DNA from: Nocardioides hwasunensis
GTDB lineage: Bacteria; Actinomycetota; Actinomycetes; Propionibacteriales; Nocardioidaceae
Length of the DNA: 64,000 nucleotides
Assembly: GCF_014779665.1 (NCBI RefSeq)
Contig: NZ_JACXYY010000007.1
Location: 62,001-126,000 of the forward strand
Reading direction: 5' to 3'
Positions 16,658 to 24,060 of this stretch are shown piece after piece (the stretch's first letter is position 1; the number at the start of each line of letters is the position of its first letter). The notes under the pieces were generated by a model. That model did not search any database. It had not been told where the DNA came from and saw only the letters and a program-made list of their open reading frames with translations. The translations under genes were made by a program, and so were the position numbers.

Positions 16658-17056
16658 ATGAGCGCCCTTCGACCCTGCCTCGTCCTCGCTGCCACCCTCC
16701 TGTCCGTGACGGCGTGCGCCGGAGGCGCTGACCGCCCGAGCACCCCGGACGAGTCGGCCGTGCAGCAGACCCCGGCGAGCAGCAGTCCGGCGCCCGGTGA
16801 GGGCTCCGAGGAGACCACCCGCGCCGTGGCGGACCTGGCTGCCTCGCTCGACGTCGACACCGGCGACGTCGAGGTGGTCTCGGTCGAGCAGGTCACCTGG
16901 CGCGACGGCAGCCGTGGGTGCGCCGAGCCCGGGGAGATGTACACCCAGGCACTCGTCGACGGGTCCCGCATCACGCTCCGCGTCGAGGACACCGACTACG
17001 AGTACCACGCGGGCGGGTCCGAGCCACCTGCCCTGTGCGACGAGCCCACCCAGTAG
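16658..17056 (+). CDS. Small lipoprotein of unknown function
   Basis: This 132-residue precursor has a lipobox LSVTAC at its signal peptide end (Cys about residue 20). A Ser/Thr/Pro/Glu linker follows, then a compact domain with VTWRDGSRGCAEPGEMYTQALVDGSRI and DTDYEYHAGGSEPPALCDEP. The TW-x-D-x-S-x-GCxxPGxMYTQALV pattern recurs in actinobacterial exported proteins of unknown function. The two Cys in the mature domain may form a disulfide. It lies 26 bases after the Ig-like protein on the same strand and may be co-transcribed. A strong hairpin follows. Confidence 0.75.
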   Translation: MSALRPCLVLAATLLSVTACAGGADRPSTPDESAVQQTPASSSPAPGEGSEETTRAVADLAASLDVDTGDVEVVSVEQVTWRDGSRGCAEPGEMYTQALVDGSRITLRVEDTDYEYHAGGSEPPALCDEPTQ

Positions 17057-17079
17057 GAACCACGTCCCGCAGACGACGA

Positions 17080-17112
17080 ACGGCCCGCCACCTCCGAGGA
17101 GGGGCGGGCCGT
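17080..17112. terminator. Bidirectional hairpin terminator between the lipoprotein gene and rplI
   Basis: ACGGCCCGCC-A-CCTCC pairs with GGAGG-GGCGGGCCGT across a 2-nt turn, giving a 15-bp stem with one bulged A. It is placed between convergent genes, 23 nt after each stop codon. There is no clear U-tract on either strand. Confidence 0.8.
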
Positions 17113-17134
17113 CCGACTCAGACGTCGGGCGCGA

Positions 17135-17581
17135 TCAGGCCGGGACGACGTTGAGGGCCACCGTGGCGGACACCTCGTCGTGCAGCTTGATCGACACCTC
17201 GTGGGCGCCGAGCGTCTTGATCGGGTTGACCACGACGATCGTGCGGCGGTCGACCTTCTCGCCCGAGATCTCGGTGATCGCGTCGGCGATCTCCGCGGTG
17301 GTGACGGCGCCGAACAGGCGACCGGCCTCACCGGCGCGGACCTTCACGTTGACCGCGTTGGCCTCGAGCTTGGTCTTGATCTCTGCGGCGTGGCTCTCGT
17401 CGCGAGCCGCGCGGGAGGCCCGGGCGGACTTGATCGACTCGATGGTCTTCTCGCCGCCGCGGCTCCACTTGATGCCGAGACCGCGGGGGACGAGGTAGTT
17501 GCGGCCGTAGCCGTCCTTGACCTCGACCACGTCGCCGGGGGCACCGAGGCCGTCGACCTCCTGGGTCAGGATGAGCTTCAT
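17135..17581 (-). CDS. rplI: 50S ribosomal protein L9
   Basis: This is the 148-residue large-subunit protein L9. The N-terminal domain [36 protein letters not shown] is diagnostic, followed by the long connecting helix (residues about 40-75, rich in Ala/Arg/Glu) and the C-terminal rRNA-binding domain ending in hydrophobic beta strands. Length is normal. It is the last gene of rpsF-ssb-rpsR-rplI, 14 bases after rpsR. The ATG at 17581 has a GAGAGGAGC ribosome binding site upstream. The terminator at 17080-17112 closes the operon. Confidence 0.97.
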   Translation of the reverse strand: MKLILTQEVDGLGAPGDVVEVKDGYGRNYLVPRGLGIKWSRGGEKTIESIKSARASRAARDESHAAEIKTKLEANAVNVKVRAGEAGRLFGAVTTAEIADAITEISGEKVDRRTIVVVNPIKTLGAHEVSIKLHDEVSATVALNVVPA

Positions 17582-17595
17582 GTTCCGTGCTCCTC

Positions 17596-17832
17596 TCAGC
17601 GACCGGTGGACGTGTAGGGCAGCAGAGCCAGCTCGCGCGCGTTCTTGACGGCGATGGCCACGTCGCGCTGGTGCTGGACGCAGTTGCCGGTCACGCGACG
17701 GGCGCGGATCTTGCCACGGTCGGAGATGAACTTGCGGAGGAGCGTGGTGTCCTTGTAGTCGACACCGGTCGCCTTCTCCTTGCAGAACTGGCAAACCTTC
17801 TTCTTGGGCTTGCGCAGAATTGCCTTGGCCAT
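17596..17832 (-). CDS. rpsR: 30S ribosomal protein S18 (Cys-containing form)
   Basis: This is the 78-residue S18, which pairs with S6 on the 30S platform. The core [48 protein letters not shown] is typical. The N-terminus carries CQFC and a later Cys in GNCVQHQ, so this is the zinc-ligand (C+) form. Many actinobacteria also have a Zur-controlled Cys-free S18 elsewhere. The ATG at 17832 gives the conserved MAKAILRKP start and has a GAAAGGGAGC ribosome binding site upstream. It lies between ssb and rplI in the operon. Confidence 0.97.
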   Translation of the reverse strand: MAKAILRKPKKKVCQFCKEKATGVDYKDTTLLRKFISDRGKIRARRVTGNCVQHQRDVAIAVKNARELALLPYTSTGR

Positions 17833-17920
17833 TGTGGTGCTCCCTTTCAGTGAGCCCGGCCCTGAAGGCAATCAGGGACGGAATGGAATGAATGTGTTGC
17901 TGGTCTTCTGGATCAGCGGC

Positions 17921-18541
17921 TCAGAAGGGCGGCTCGTCGTTGCCGCCGTTGACCCCGGGCGTGGCCCACGGGTCGTTGGGCGGCGCGGACTGACCGCCAC
18001 CTTGCGACTGGCCACCCTGGGGCTGACCACCCTGGGACTGGCCGCCCCAGCTGCCGCCACCCTGCGCGGGCGCGGGGCTGGCCCACGGGTCGTCGGCCGG
18101 AGCGGACTGCTGCCCGCCACCGCCACCGCCCGAGTAGCCACCGCCGCCGCCGGAGTAGCCGCCACCGCCGCCGGACCGGGTCGTCTTGGTGACCTTGGCC
18201 GATGCGGAGCGCAGCGACGGGCCGACCTCCTCGACGTCGATCTCGAAGACGGTGCGCTTCTCACCCTCGCGGGTCTCGTACTGGCGTGACTTGAGGCGAC
18301 CCTGGACGATCACGCGCATGCCCCGCTGGAGGGACTCGGCGACGTTCTCCGCAGCCTGACGCCACACCGCGCAGGAGAGGAACAGCGTGTCCCCGTCCTT
18401 CCACTCGTTGGTCTGACGGTCGAAGGTGCGCGGCGTCGACGCGATCCGGAAGTTGGCCACGGGTGCCCCCGAGGGGGTGAAGCGCAGCTCCGGGTCGTCG
18501 ACGAGGTTGCCGATCACGGTGATGGTGGTCTCGCCTGCCAT
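17921..18541 (-). CDS. ssb: Single-stranded DNA-binding protein
   Basis: This 206-residue SSB has an N-terminal OB-fold ([21 protein letters not shown] to about residue 115, including [22 protein letters not shown] and the FLSCAVWRQ strand). A Gly/Gln/Ser-rich linker follows with runs of GGGGGY repeats (about 118-190). The acidic tip ends DEPPF, which binds partner proteins such as DNA polymerase III subunits and helicases. SSB coats single strands at forks. It is the second gene of the rpsF operon, as in other actinobacteria. The DNA encoding the linker is repetitive and prone to slippage. Confidence 0.97.
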   Translation of the reverse strand: MAGETTITVIGNLVDDPELRFTPSGAPVANFRIASTPRTFDRQTNEWKDGDTLFLSCAVWRQAAENVAESLQRGMRVIVQGRLKSRQYETREGEKRTVFEIDVEEVGPSLRSASAKVTKTTRSGGGGGYSGGGGGYSGGGGGGQQSAPADDPWASPAPAQGGGSWGGQSQGGQPQGGQSQGGGQSAPPNDPWATPGVNGGNDEPPF

Positions 18542-18667
18542 GTCAGGGTCTCCTCAGAATGTCCTGCTGCTGTGCCGAATGATCCGGGTTGCTCCCGGTG
18601 TGCCACCCATCAAACAGGCAGCGACCGACAGCTGGAAGGTTCTCTCCACAGATGCCCGCGAGGGCGA

Positions 18668-18958
18668 TCAGTGGGCGTCGGGACGCATGACCTTCGTGCG
18701 CAGGATCGACTCGTTCAGCGTGAGCTGGCGGTCGAACTCCTTGACCGTCTCGGGCGTGGCCGTCAGGTTGACGACGGCGTAGATGCCCTCGGCGTTCTTC
18801 TTGATCTCGTAGGCCATCCGACGACGACCCCACACGTCGAGCGACTCGATCGAGCCACCGTCCTTGCGGATCACGTTGAGGTACTTGTCGAGCGACGGCT
18901 CGACCGTGCGCTCGTCGAGACTCGGGTCGAGGATGACCATCACTTCATAGGCACGCAT
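18668..18958 (-). CDS. rpsF: 30S ribosomal protein S6
   Basis: This is the 96-residue small-subunit protein S6, which binds S18 and 16S rRNA. The start [23 protein letters not shown] and the middle [34 protein letters not shown] are characteristic. The final TKVMRPDAH is slightly longer than the minimal fold. The ATG at 18958, four codons inside the open frame, has an AGAGGAGG ribosome binding site. It is the first gene of the operon, 126 bases upstream of ssb. A leader hairpin lies at 18989-19007. Confidence 0.97.
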   Translation of the reverse strand: MRAYEVMVILDPSLDERTVEPSLDKYLNVIRKDGGSIESLDVWGRRRMAYEIKKNAEGIYAVVNLTATPETVKEFDRQLTLNESILRTKVMRPDAH

Positions 18959-18988
18959 AGCGGTCTCCACCTCCTCTGGGCTAGAGCG

Positions 18989-19007
18989 GCCACGGGCTTT
19001 CCGTGGC
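18989..19007 (-). promoter_or_regulatory. Leader hairpin of the rpsF operon (possible S6:S18 autoregulatory element)
   Basis: GCCACGG (18989-18995) and CCGTGGC (19001-19007) form a 7-bp stem with a 5-nt loop, 31 nt before the rpsF start. S6:S18 represses its own mRNA in many bacteria through a leader hairpin bearing an exposed CCG. Whether this stem has that architecture is uncertain; only the hairpin and its position are seen. Confidence 0.35.
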
Positions 19008-19167
19008 AGGAGGACTGTGCGTATGCGGCGAGCGATCGATTCGCGCGCCGCGGGTGCTGCAGGTCGCCCGGAGGCAACCGGGAGAGGTTACCAGCGACGC
19101 GAGCGCGTGCCGGAATCGTCGTACGCCGTCCCGGGCTCGTCCGCGCGTCGAGCGGAGCTGTGCACCC

Positions 19168-19215
19168 GAGTCTCCCGCTTCGCGCCCCAGATCTCGGGTA
19201 CGAAGCGGGGGAGTC
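19168..19215. terminator. Large imperfect hairpin between the rpsF leader and the tetraspan gene
   Basis: GAGTCTCCCGCTTCG (from 19168) pairs with CGAAGCGGGGGAGTC (ending 19215), with only one or two mismatches, around a 17-nt loop that itself holds ATCTCGGGT. On the minus strand it lies about 38 bases after the stop of the membrane protein gene, so it may end that transcript before the rpsF promoter. The rest of the 294-base gap holds no further pattern I can name. Confidence 0.5.
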
Positions 19216-19252
19216 ACCGGATATCCGGAGACTCCAGCGACGAGCGAGCGTC

Positions 19253-19801
19253 TCAGTCGGCCGAGCGGCGCAGGTACGACAGCGCGGTGCCGGCGATGGT
19301 GGCGAGCAGGGCGAGCCAGAAGCCGATGCCGTGGCCCTGGTCGATGCCGTCGCACACCCCGGTGATGCCGAGGTCGTCGCACCCGCCGCCGGGGAAGACG
19401 AAGAACGCGACAAGGGTGCAGAGCAGGGCGCCGCCGAAGAGCCCCAGCACCGTCAGGCGCACGGGAACGGGCAGGGTGACGCCCAGGATCTTCGCGACCA
19501 GGACGCCGGCCCCCGCCAGCGCGAGCAGGGCACCGAACCACCCGAAGAAGCCGCCGTCCCAGGCGTTGCCCGAGCCGCCGCTGGAGACACCCATGAACTT
19601 GATCGAGACGGTGTAGTAGGGCATCAACGAGGCGAGAAGCGCCACGACGCCGGCGCCGATGATGCCGAGGTCGAGCGGGTTGCCCGCCTTGAGCGTCTCG
19701 GCGGCACGGCTGGCCTGGGCGCCGTAGTCGGGTCCGGCCGGCTTCTTGGACTCCGGGGTGGGCTCCGGCGTGGGCTCGGCTCCGGGCGTGGCGTCAGACA
19801 T
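19253..19801 (-). CDS. Hypothetical membrane protein with four helices
   Basis: This 182-residue protein has a disordered Pro/Glu/Thr N-terminus (TPGAEPTPEPTPES). Four predicted membrane segments follow: LDLGIIGAGVVALLASLMPYY, WFGALLALAGAGVLVAKIL, LTVLGLFGGALLCTLVAFF and FWLALLATIAGTALSYL. An extracellular loop contains two Cys (GGGCDDLGITGVCDG) that may form a disulfide. No catalytic motif is visible and I do not assign a family. The ATG at 19801 is preferred over one 11 codons upstream because the latter has no ribosome binding site. The next gene upstream is a divergent kinase. Confidence 0.7.
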   Translation of the reverse strand: MSDATPGAEPTPEPTPESKKPAGPDYGAQASRAAETLKAGNPLDLGIIGAGVVALLASLMPYYTVSIKFMGVSSGGSGNAWDGGFFGWFGALLALAGAGVLVAKILGVTLPVPVRLTVLGLFGGALLCTLVAFFVFPGGGCDDLGITGVCDGIDQGHGIGFWLALLATIAGTALSYLRRSAD

Positions 19802-19943
19802 GGGTGTTTCCCCTTCGGCAGTTCGACCGACCACGGCGACATCAAGCTCTACGACCCCTCCGTCATCTGCGCCTGACCGCGGCCCGGCCGAGGCCTGTGG
19901 ACGGCGTCGGCGCGCCCGGCACCCGCCGGGCTAGCGTCGCCGG

Positions 19944-20900
19944 GTGCGATCGGGAGCCACCAGGCGGACCGCCACCGTCGTGGCGGGGCGCTACCGGCTG
20001 CTCGACCAGGTCGGGTCCGGCGGCATGGGCTCGGTCTGGCGGGCCTATGACGTCCGCACCCGCCGCCACGTCGCGGTGAAGGTGCTCGGCCAGCACGGCG
20101 CGGCGGTGCTGGCGCGGTTCGTGCGCGAGCAAGCGATCCGGGTGCGTCACCCGCACGTCGTGGCACCTCACGGCTGGGCCGCGGAGGACGACCTCGTGGT
20201 CCTCGCGATGGACCTGGTGTCGGGGGGCTCGGTGGCCGACCTGGTGCGCGAGCACGGTCCGCTCGACGCCGGGACGGCCGGCCTGCTGCTCGAGCAGCTG
20301 CTCCTCGGCCTGGCGGCCGTGCACGGCGCGGGGCTCGTCCACCGCGACGTCAAGCCCGCCAACCTGCTGCTCGAGGCCACCGGGGACGGCCCGCCGCACC
20401 TGCGGATCGGTGACTTCGGGGTGGCCGCGCCGGTCGCGGACCGCCGGTTCACCACGGTGCCGGGTGCCATCGGCACCGACGGCTACATGGCTCCCGAGCA
20501 GGCGCGGGGCGCGCTCCCGGAGCCCACGCAGGACCTGTACGCCGTGGGCCGGGTGGCGCTGCAGATGGTGACCGGACTGCCTCCGTCGCGCCAGCGGGAG
20601 GTCCCGTCCCACCCGTTGCGGCCGCTCGTCGAGCGGCTGCTGGTCGAGGACCCCGCGCAGCGGCTGGCCACCGCGGACGCGGCCCTGCGGCTGCTGCGCC
20701 GGCTGCCGCTGCCGGCGCCCGAGGGCCCACGCGTGCCCGACCGCCTCGGACCGCCGCCGCCGGCTCGGCGCACGCCTCGCAGCAGGGCGCGCGACCGGGG
20801 CGCCGACCGGGCCGTCGACTGGGGCGGGTGGGCCGCCGTCGTCGGCCTGGTGACGGTCGTCGTCGCGTGTCTGTGCCTGCTCCTAGGGTGGAGGCCATGA
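19944..20900 (+). CDS. Membrane-anchored serine/threonine protein kinase (PknB/STPK type)
   Basis: This 318-residue kinase has an intact active site. The Gly-loop is GSGGMG (about residues 25-30), the catalytic Lys is Lys46 in VAVKVL, HRDVKPANLLL is at 133-143, and DFG at 157-159. The APE-like motif is GTDGYMAPEQ. The catalytic domain ends near 255. A Pro/Arg linker leads to one membrane helix at 293-314 with almost nothing outside, so there are no PASTA or other sensor repeats. The GTG at 19944 has TAGCGT (19932-19937) 6 nt upstream, predicting leaderless transcription. Its stop overlaps the start of the nfo-like gene (ATGA). Confidence 0.9.
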   Translation: MRSGATRRTATVVAGRYRLLDQVGSGGMGSVWRAYDVRTRRHVAVKVLGQHGAAVLARFVREQAIRVRHPHVVAPHGWAAEDDLVVLAMDLVSGGSVADLVREHGPLDAGTAGLLLEQLLLGLAAVHGAGLVHRDVKPANLLLEATGDGPPHLRIGDFGVAAPVADRRFTTVPGAIGTDGYMAPEQARGALPEPTQDLYAVGRVALQMVTGLPPSRQREVPSHPLRPLVERLLVEDPAQRLATADAALRLLRRLPLPAPEGPRVPDRLGPPPPARRTPRSRARDRGADRAVDWGGWAAVVGLVTVVVACLCLLLGWRP

Positions 20901-21718
20901 GCACCGCGACCTCCCCCGCCTCTCCCTCCCCGGCCATCGGCGCCCACGTCGAGCAGACCGACCCGATCGCCGAGGCGGTGGCGCGGGAGACGTCGCTGGT
21001 GCAGTTCTTCCTCGGCGACCCGCAGGGCTACCAGGGACCCGAGGTCCGCTTCGAGGGCGGTGCGGCCGCGCTGCGGGCGGCCGCCGACGAGGCCGGGGTC
21101 GACCTCTACGTCCACGCCCCCTACATCGTCAACGTCGCCACGACCAACAACCGCATCCGGATCCCCAGCCGCAAGCTGCTCCAGCAGCACATGGACGCAG
21201 CGGCCGAGATCGGCGCGAAGGGACTGATCGTCCACGGCGGCCACGTCAACAAGGACGACGACCCGGCCGTCGGGTTCGACAACTGGCGCAAGGCCATCGA
21301 GGCGACCGATATCAAGGTCCCGCTGCTCATCGAGAACACCGCCGGTGGCGACAACGCCATGGCCCGCCGCCTCGACCGCATCGCCGGGGTGTGGGAGGCC
21401 ATCTCGTCGGCCGAGGGATCGGACCAGGTCGGCTTCTGCCTCGACACCTGCCACGCCTGGGCGGGAGGCATCGCGCTCGGCGACGCGGTCGAGAAGATCC
21501 GCCAGATCACCGGCCGCATCGACCTGGTGCACGCCAACGACTCCCGCGACGACTTCGACTCCGGCGCCGACCGCCACACCAGCTTCGGGCAGGGACACCT
21601 GCCCGCCGACGAGTTCGCCGGGATCGTGCGCGAGGCCGGCGCTCCGGTCATCTGCGAGACCCCGGGCGGCGCGGCCGAGCACCTCGCCGACTTCGCCTGG
21701 CTCCGCGAGCGCCTCTGA
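20897..21718 (+). CDS. nfo: Endonuclease IV (apurinic/apyrimidinic endonuclease)
   Basis: This 273-residue AP endonuclease family 2 enzyme has a TIM barrel and three-zinc site. The ligand motifs are in order: IGAHV near the start, VHAPYIVN, IVHGGHVNKDD, LIENTAGG, CLDTCHAW, LVHANDSRDDFDSGADRHTSFGQGHL and ICETPGG. These carry the His, Glu and Asp zinc ligands. It cleaves DNA 5' of abasic sites in base excision repair. The ATG overlaps the kinase stop. TAGGGT (20884-20889) lies 7 nt upstream, so it may also be expressed alone from a leaderless promoter. Linkage to the kinase is probably positional only. Confidence 0.93.
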   Translation: MSTATSPASPSPAIGAHVEQTDPIAEAVARETSLVQFFLGDPQGYQGPEVRFEGGAAALRAAADEAGVDLYVHAPYIVNVATTNNRIRIPSRKLLQQHMDAAAEIGAKGLIVHGGHVNKDDDPAVGFDNWRKAIEATDIKVPLLIENTAGGDNAMARRLDRIAGVWEAISSAEGSDQVGFCLDTCHAWAGGIALGDAVEKIRQITGRIDLVHANDSRDDFDSGADRHTSFGQGHLPADEFAGIVREAGAPVICETPGGAAEHLADFAWLRERL

Positions 21719-21783
21719 AGGAGCTGCCAAGAAAGTCCTGACGCGAGGCAACCAAACACGGACCTGGTGCGTCTGTACCCGTG

Positions 21784-21822
21784 AAGGGACCAGACACGCA
21801 CGGGGGTCGTGTCTGGTCCCTT
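21784..21822. terminator. Perfect 15-bp inverted repeat just before the FemX-like gene
   Basis: AAGGGACCAGACACG (21784-21798) and CGTGTCTGGTCCCTT (21808-21822) are perfect arms around a 9-nt loop. It lies 65 nt after the nfo stop and 14 nt before the GTG of the next gene. It could terminate the nfo transcript. Alternatively its closeness to the start could regulate the downstream gene. Confidence 0.75.
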
Positions 21823-21836
21823 GTACCGTGGCGTGG

Positions 21837-22973
21837 GTGACGACCCCCCTGACGCTCCGCCCGATCTCCGCGCAGGAGCACCGCGACTTCATCGCCGGCC
21901 GGTCGTCCGCCAGCTTCCTGCAGACCCCCGGCTGGGCCAGCGTGAAGGCCGAGTGGAGGGCCGAGTCGATCGGGTGGGTCCGAGACGGCGAGCTCGTCGG
22001 CGCCGGACTGGTGCTCTACCGCCAGCTGCCCAAGGTCAGGCGCTACCTCGCCTACCTCCCCGAGGGACCGGTGATCGACTGGTCCGGCGACGACCTCGAG
22101 GCCTGGCTGGCACCGATGGTCGCCCACCTGAGGAGGCAGGGCGCCTTCGCCGTCCGGATGGGCCCGCCCGTGGTGACCCGACGCTGGTCGGCCGAGCAGG
22201 TCAAGGCCGGCATCGCCGACCCGTCGGTGCGGCGCCTCGGCGACGTACCTCCCCTCGAGCGCACCCGCGAGGGCGCCGGGGTGATCGCCCAGCTCCTCGA
22301 GCTGGGATGGCAGCAGCAGTCGGCCGAGGGTGGCTTCACGGCCGGTCAGCCGCAGTTCAACTTCCAGGTCCCGCTGGTCGACGAGGACGGCGCGCCCCGC
22401 ACCGAGGCCGACGTGCTGTCGGGCATGAACCAGCTGTGGCGCCGCAACATCAAGAAGGCCGACAAGGCCGGCGTCGAGGTCACCCGCGGCGAGCGCGCCG
22501 ACCTCAAGGCGTTCCACGACCTGTACGTCCACACCGCCGAGCGCGACCACTTCACGCCGCGGCCACTGTCCTACTTCCAGACGATGTACGACGCCCTGGC
22601 CGCGGAGGACCCGGACCGGATCCAGCTGTGGCTGGCCCGTCACGAGAGCGACCTGGTCGCCGCCACGATCGCGATCCGGGTCGGCACCCACGCCTGGTAC
22701 TCCTACGGCGCCTCGTCGACCGAGAAGCGCGACGTGCGCGGCTCCAACGCCGTGCAGTGGGCGATGGTCCGCCACGCGATGGCGGCCGGCGCCCACGTCT
22801 ACGACCTGCGCGGCATCACCGAGACCCTCGATGCCGAGGACTCCCACGTCGGGCTCATCCAGTTCAAGGTCGGCACCGGTGGACAGGCCGTGGAGCACGC
22901 CGGCGAGTGGGACCTGCCGGTCAACCGGGCGATCTACAAGGCGTTCCAGCTCTACCTGGCGCGGCGGGGGTGA
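21837..22973 (+). CDS. FemABX-family aminoacyltransferase
   Basis: This 378-residue protein has the double GNAT-like fold of FemX/MurM enzymes. Landmarks are SFLQTPGWASVKAEW (residues about 23-37), LAYLPEGPVIDW, MNQLWRRNIKKADKAGVEV, a TAERDHFTPRPLSYFQTMY stretch and the C-terminal GSNAVQWAMVRHAMAAGAHVYDLRGI with VGLIQFKVGTGG. Such enzymes use aminoacyl-tRNA to build the peptidoglycan interpeptide bridge. The GTG at 21837 is chosen; another in-frame GTG at 21828 is possible. Seven bases after its stop an alanine-racemase-like gene begins, consistent with a cell-wall precursor operon. Confidence 0.9.
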   Translation: MTTPLTLRPISAQEHRDFIAGRSSASFLQTPGWASVKAEWRAESIGWVRDGELVGAGLVLYRQLPKVRRYLAYLPEGPVIDWSGDDLEAWLAPMVAHLRRQGAFAVRMGPPVVTRRWSAEQVKAGIADPSVRRLGDVPPLERTREGAGVIAQLLELGWQQQSAEGGFTAGQPQFNFQVPLVDEDGAPRTEADVLSGMNQLWRRNIKKADKAGVEVTRGERADLKAFHDLYVHTAERDHFTPRPLSYFQTMYDALAAEDPDRIQLWLARHESDLVAATIAIRVGTHAWYSYGASSTEKRDVRGSNAVQWAMVRHAMAAGAHVYDLRGITETLDAEDSHVGLIQFKVGTGGQAVEHAGEWDLPVNRAIYKAFQLYLARRG

Positions 22974-22980
22974 CGATCCG

Positions 22981-24060
22981 ATGAGCCTCACCCTCTCCGT
23001 GGACGGCGACCGGTGGCGCAGCCACCTCCTGACGACCGTGCGTGCGCACCCGGGGATCGTCCCGGTCGCCAAGGGCAACGGCTACGGCCTCGGCGTCGGG
23101 CGCCTCGCGCGTCGCGCCCAGTGGCTCGCCGACCGGGCACCCGAGACCGGTGCCAGCCTCGACACCCTGGCCGTCGGCACCTACGACGAGCTCGGCGAGG
23201 CCGCCACCCGATATGCCGGGGACCTGCTCGTGCTCACCCCGTGGCGCCCGTTCGGTGCCGCCCTCGAGATCGACGAGCGCACTGCCACGCGCGTCGTCCA
23301 CACCGTCAGCCGGCCCGAGGACCTGGCCGCCCTGCGCGAGCGGGATCCCGACGCCCGCTTCGTGCTCGAGCAGCTCACCTCCATGCTGCGGCACGGCATG
23401 ACCCGCCGCGAGCTCACGGCAGCGGCCGAGATCGTCGGACGGGGCCGCAGCGGCCTGCGCGGGGTAGCGATGCACCTGCCCCTCAACACCACCTCCCACC
23501 TCGGCGAGGTGAGCCGGCTGATCAACGAGGTGGTCGCCTCCGGCCTGCCGACCCGCACGGTCTTCGTCTCGCACCTGACCCGCAGCGAGCTCGAGCGGCT
23601 GGCCACCACCTACCCGGACTTCACGGTGCGCCCGCGCATGGGCACCGACCTGTGGCTCGGCGACCGGGGTGCCCTCCGGGTCACCGCGACCGTGCTCGAC
23701 GTCCATGCCGTCGAGAGGGGCGACACCTTCGGCTACCGCGGTCGCAGCGTGCCCAAGAGCGGGCACATCGTCGTCGTCAGTGGCGGCACCGCCCACGGGA
23801 TCGGGCTCGAGGCCCCGACGGGCGACCAGTCGCTGAAGGCCCGGGCCGCGACTCTCGCACGGGGAGGCCTCGACGCGGTCGGCTTCGTGCGCTCACCGTT
23901 CTCCATCGACGGCAAGCAGCGCCTCTTCGCCGAGCCCCCGCACATGCAGGCCTCGATGCTGTTCGTCCCCTCAGGCGCGCGCGTCCCGCGCGTCGGCGAG
24001 GACATCGACGTCCGGGTGCGGTTCACCGCGACCGACGTCGACCGCGTGGTCGTCGGCTGA
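22981..24060 (+). CDS. Alanine racemase family protein (PLP-dependent)
   Basis: This 359-residue protein has the alanine racemase TIM barrel. The PLP lysine is Lys31 in VPVAKGNGYGLG, close to the family KANAYGHG motif. The PLP phosphate-site region and MRHGM, then RPRMGTDLWLGDR in place of the RPGI-LYG motif, and the C-terminal beta domain SVPKSGHIVVVSGG-type strands are present. The usual catalytic Tyr motif is not obvious, so racemization of alanine is uncertain; another amino-acid racemase or decarboxylase-like role is possible. The ATG follows the FemX stop by 7 bases. The last 90 bases overlap, on the other strand, the end of the GT87-like gene. Confidence 0.75.
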   Translation: MSLTLSVDGDRWRSHLLTTVRAHPGIVPVAKGNGYGLGVGRLARRAQWLADRAPETGASLDTLAVGTYDELGEAATRYAGDLLVLTPWRPFGAALEIDERTATRVVHTVSRPEDLAALRERDPDARFVLEQLTSMLRHGMTRRELTAAAEIVGRGRSGLRGVAMHLPLNTTSHLGEVSRLINEVVASGLPTRTVFVSHLTRSELERLATTYPDFTVRPRMGTDLWLGDRGALRVTATVLDVHAVERGDTFGYRGRSVPKSGHIVVVSGGTAHGIGLEAPTGDQSLKARAATLARGGLDAVGFVRSPFSIDGKQRLFAEPPHMQASMLFVPSGARVPRVGEDIDVRVRFTATDVDRVVVG

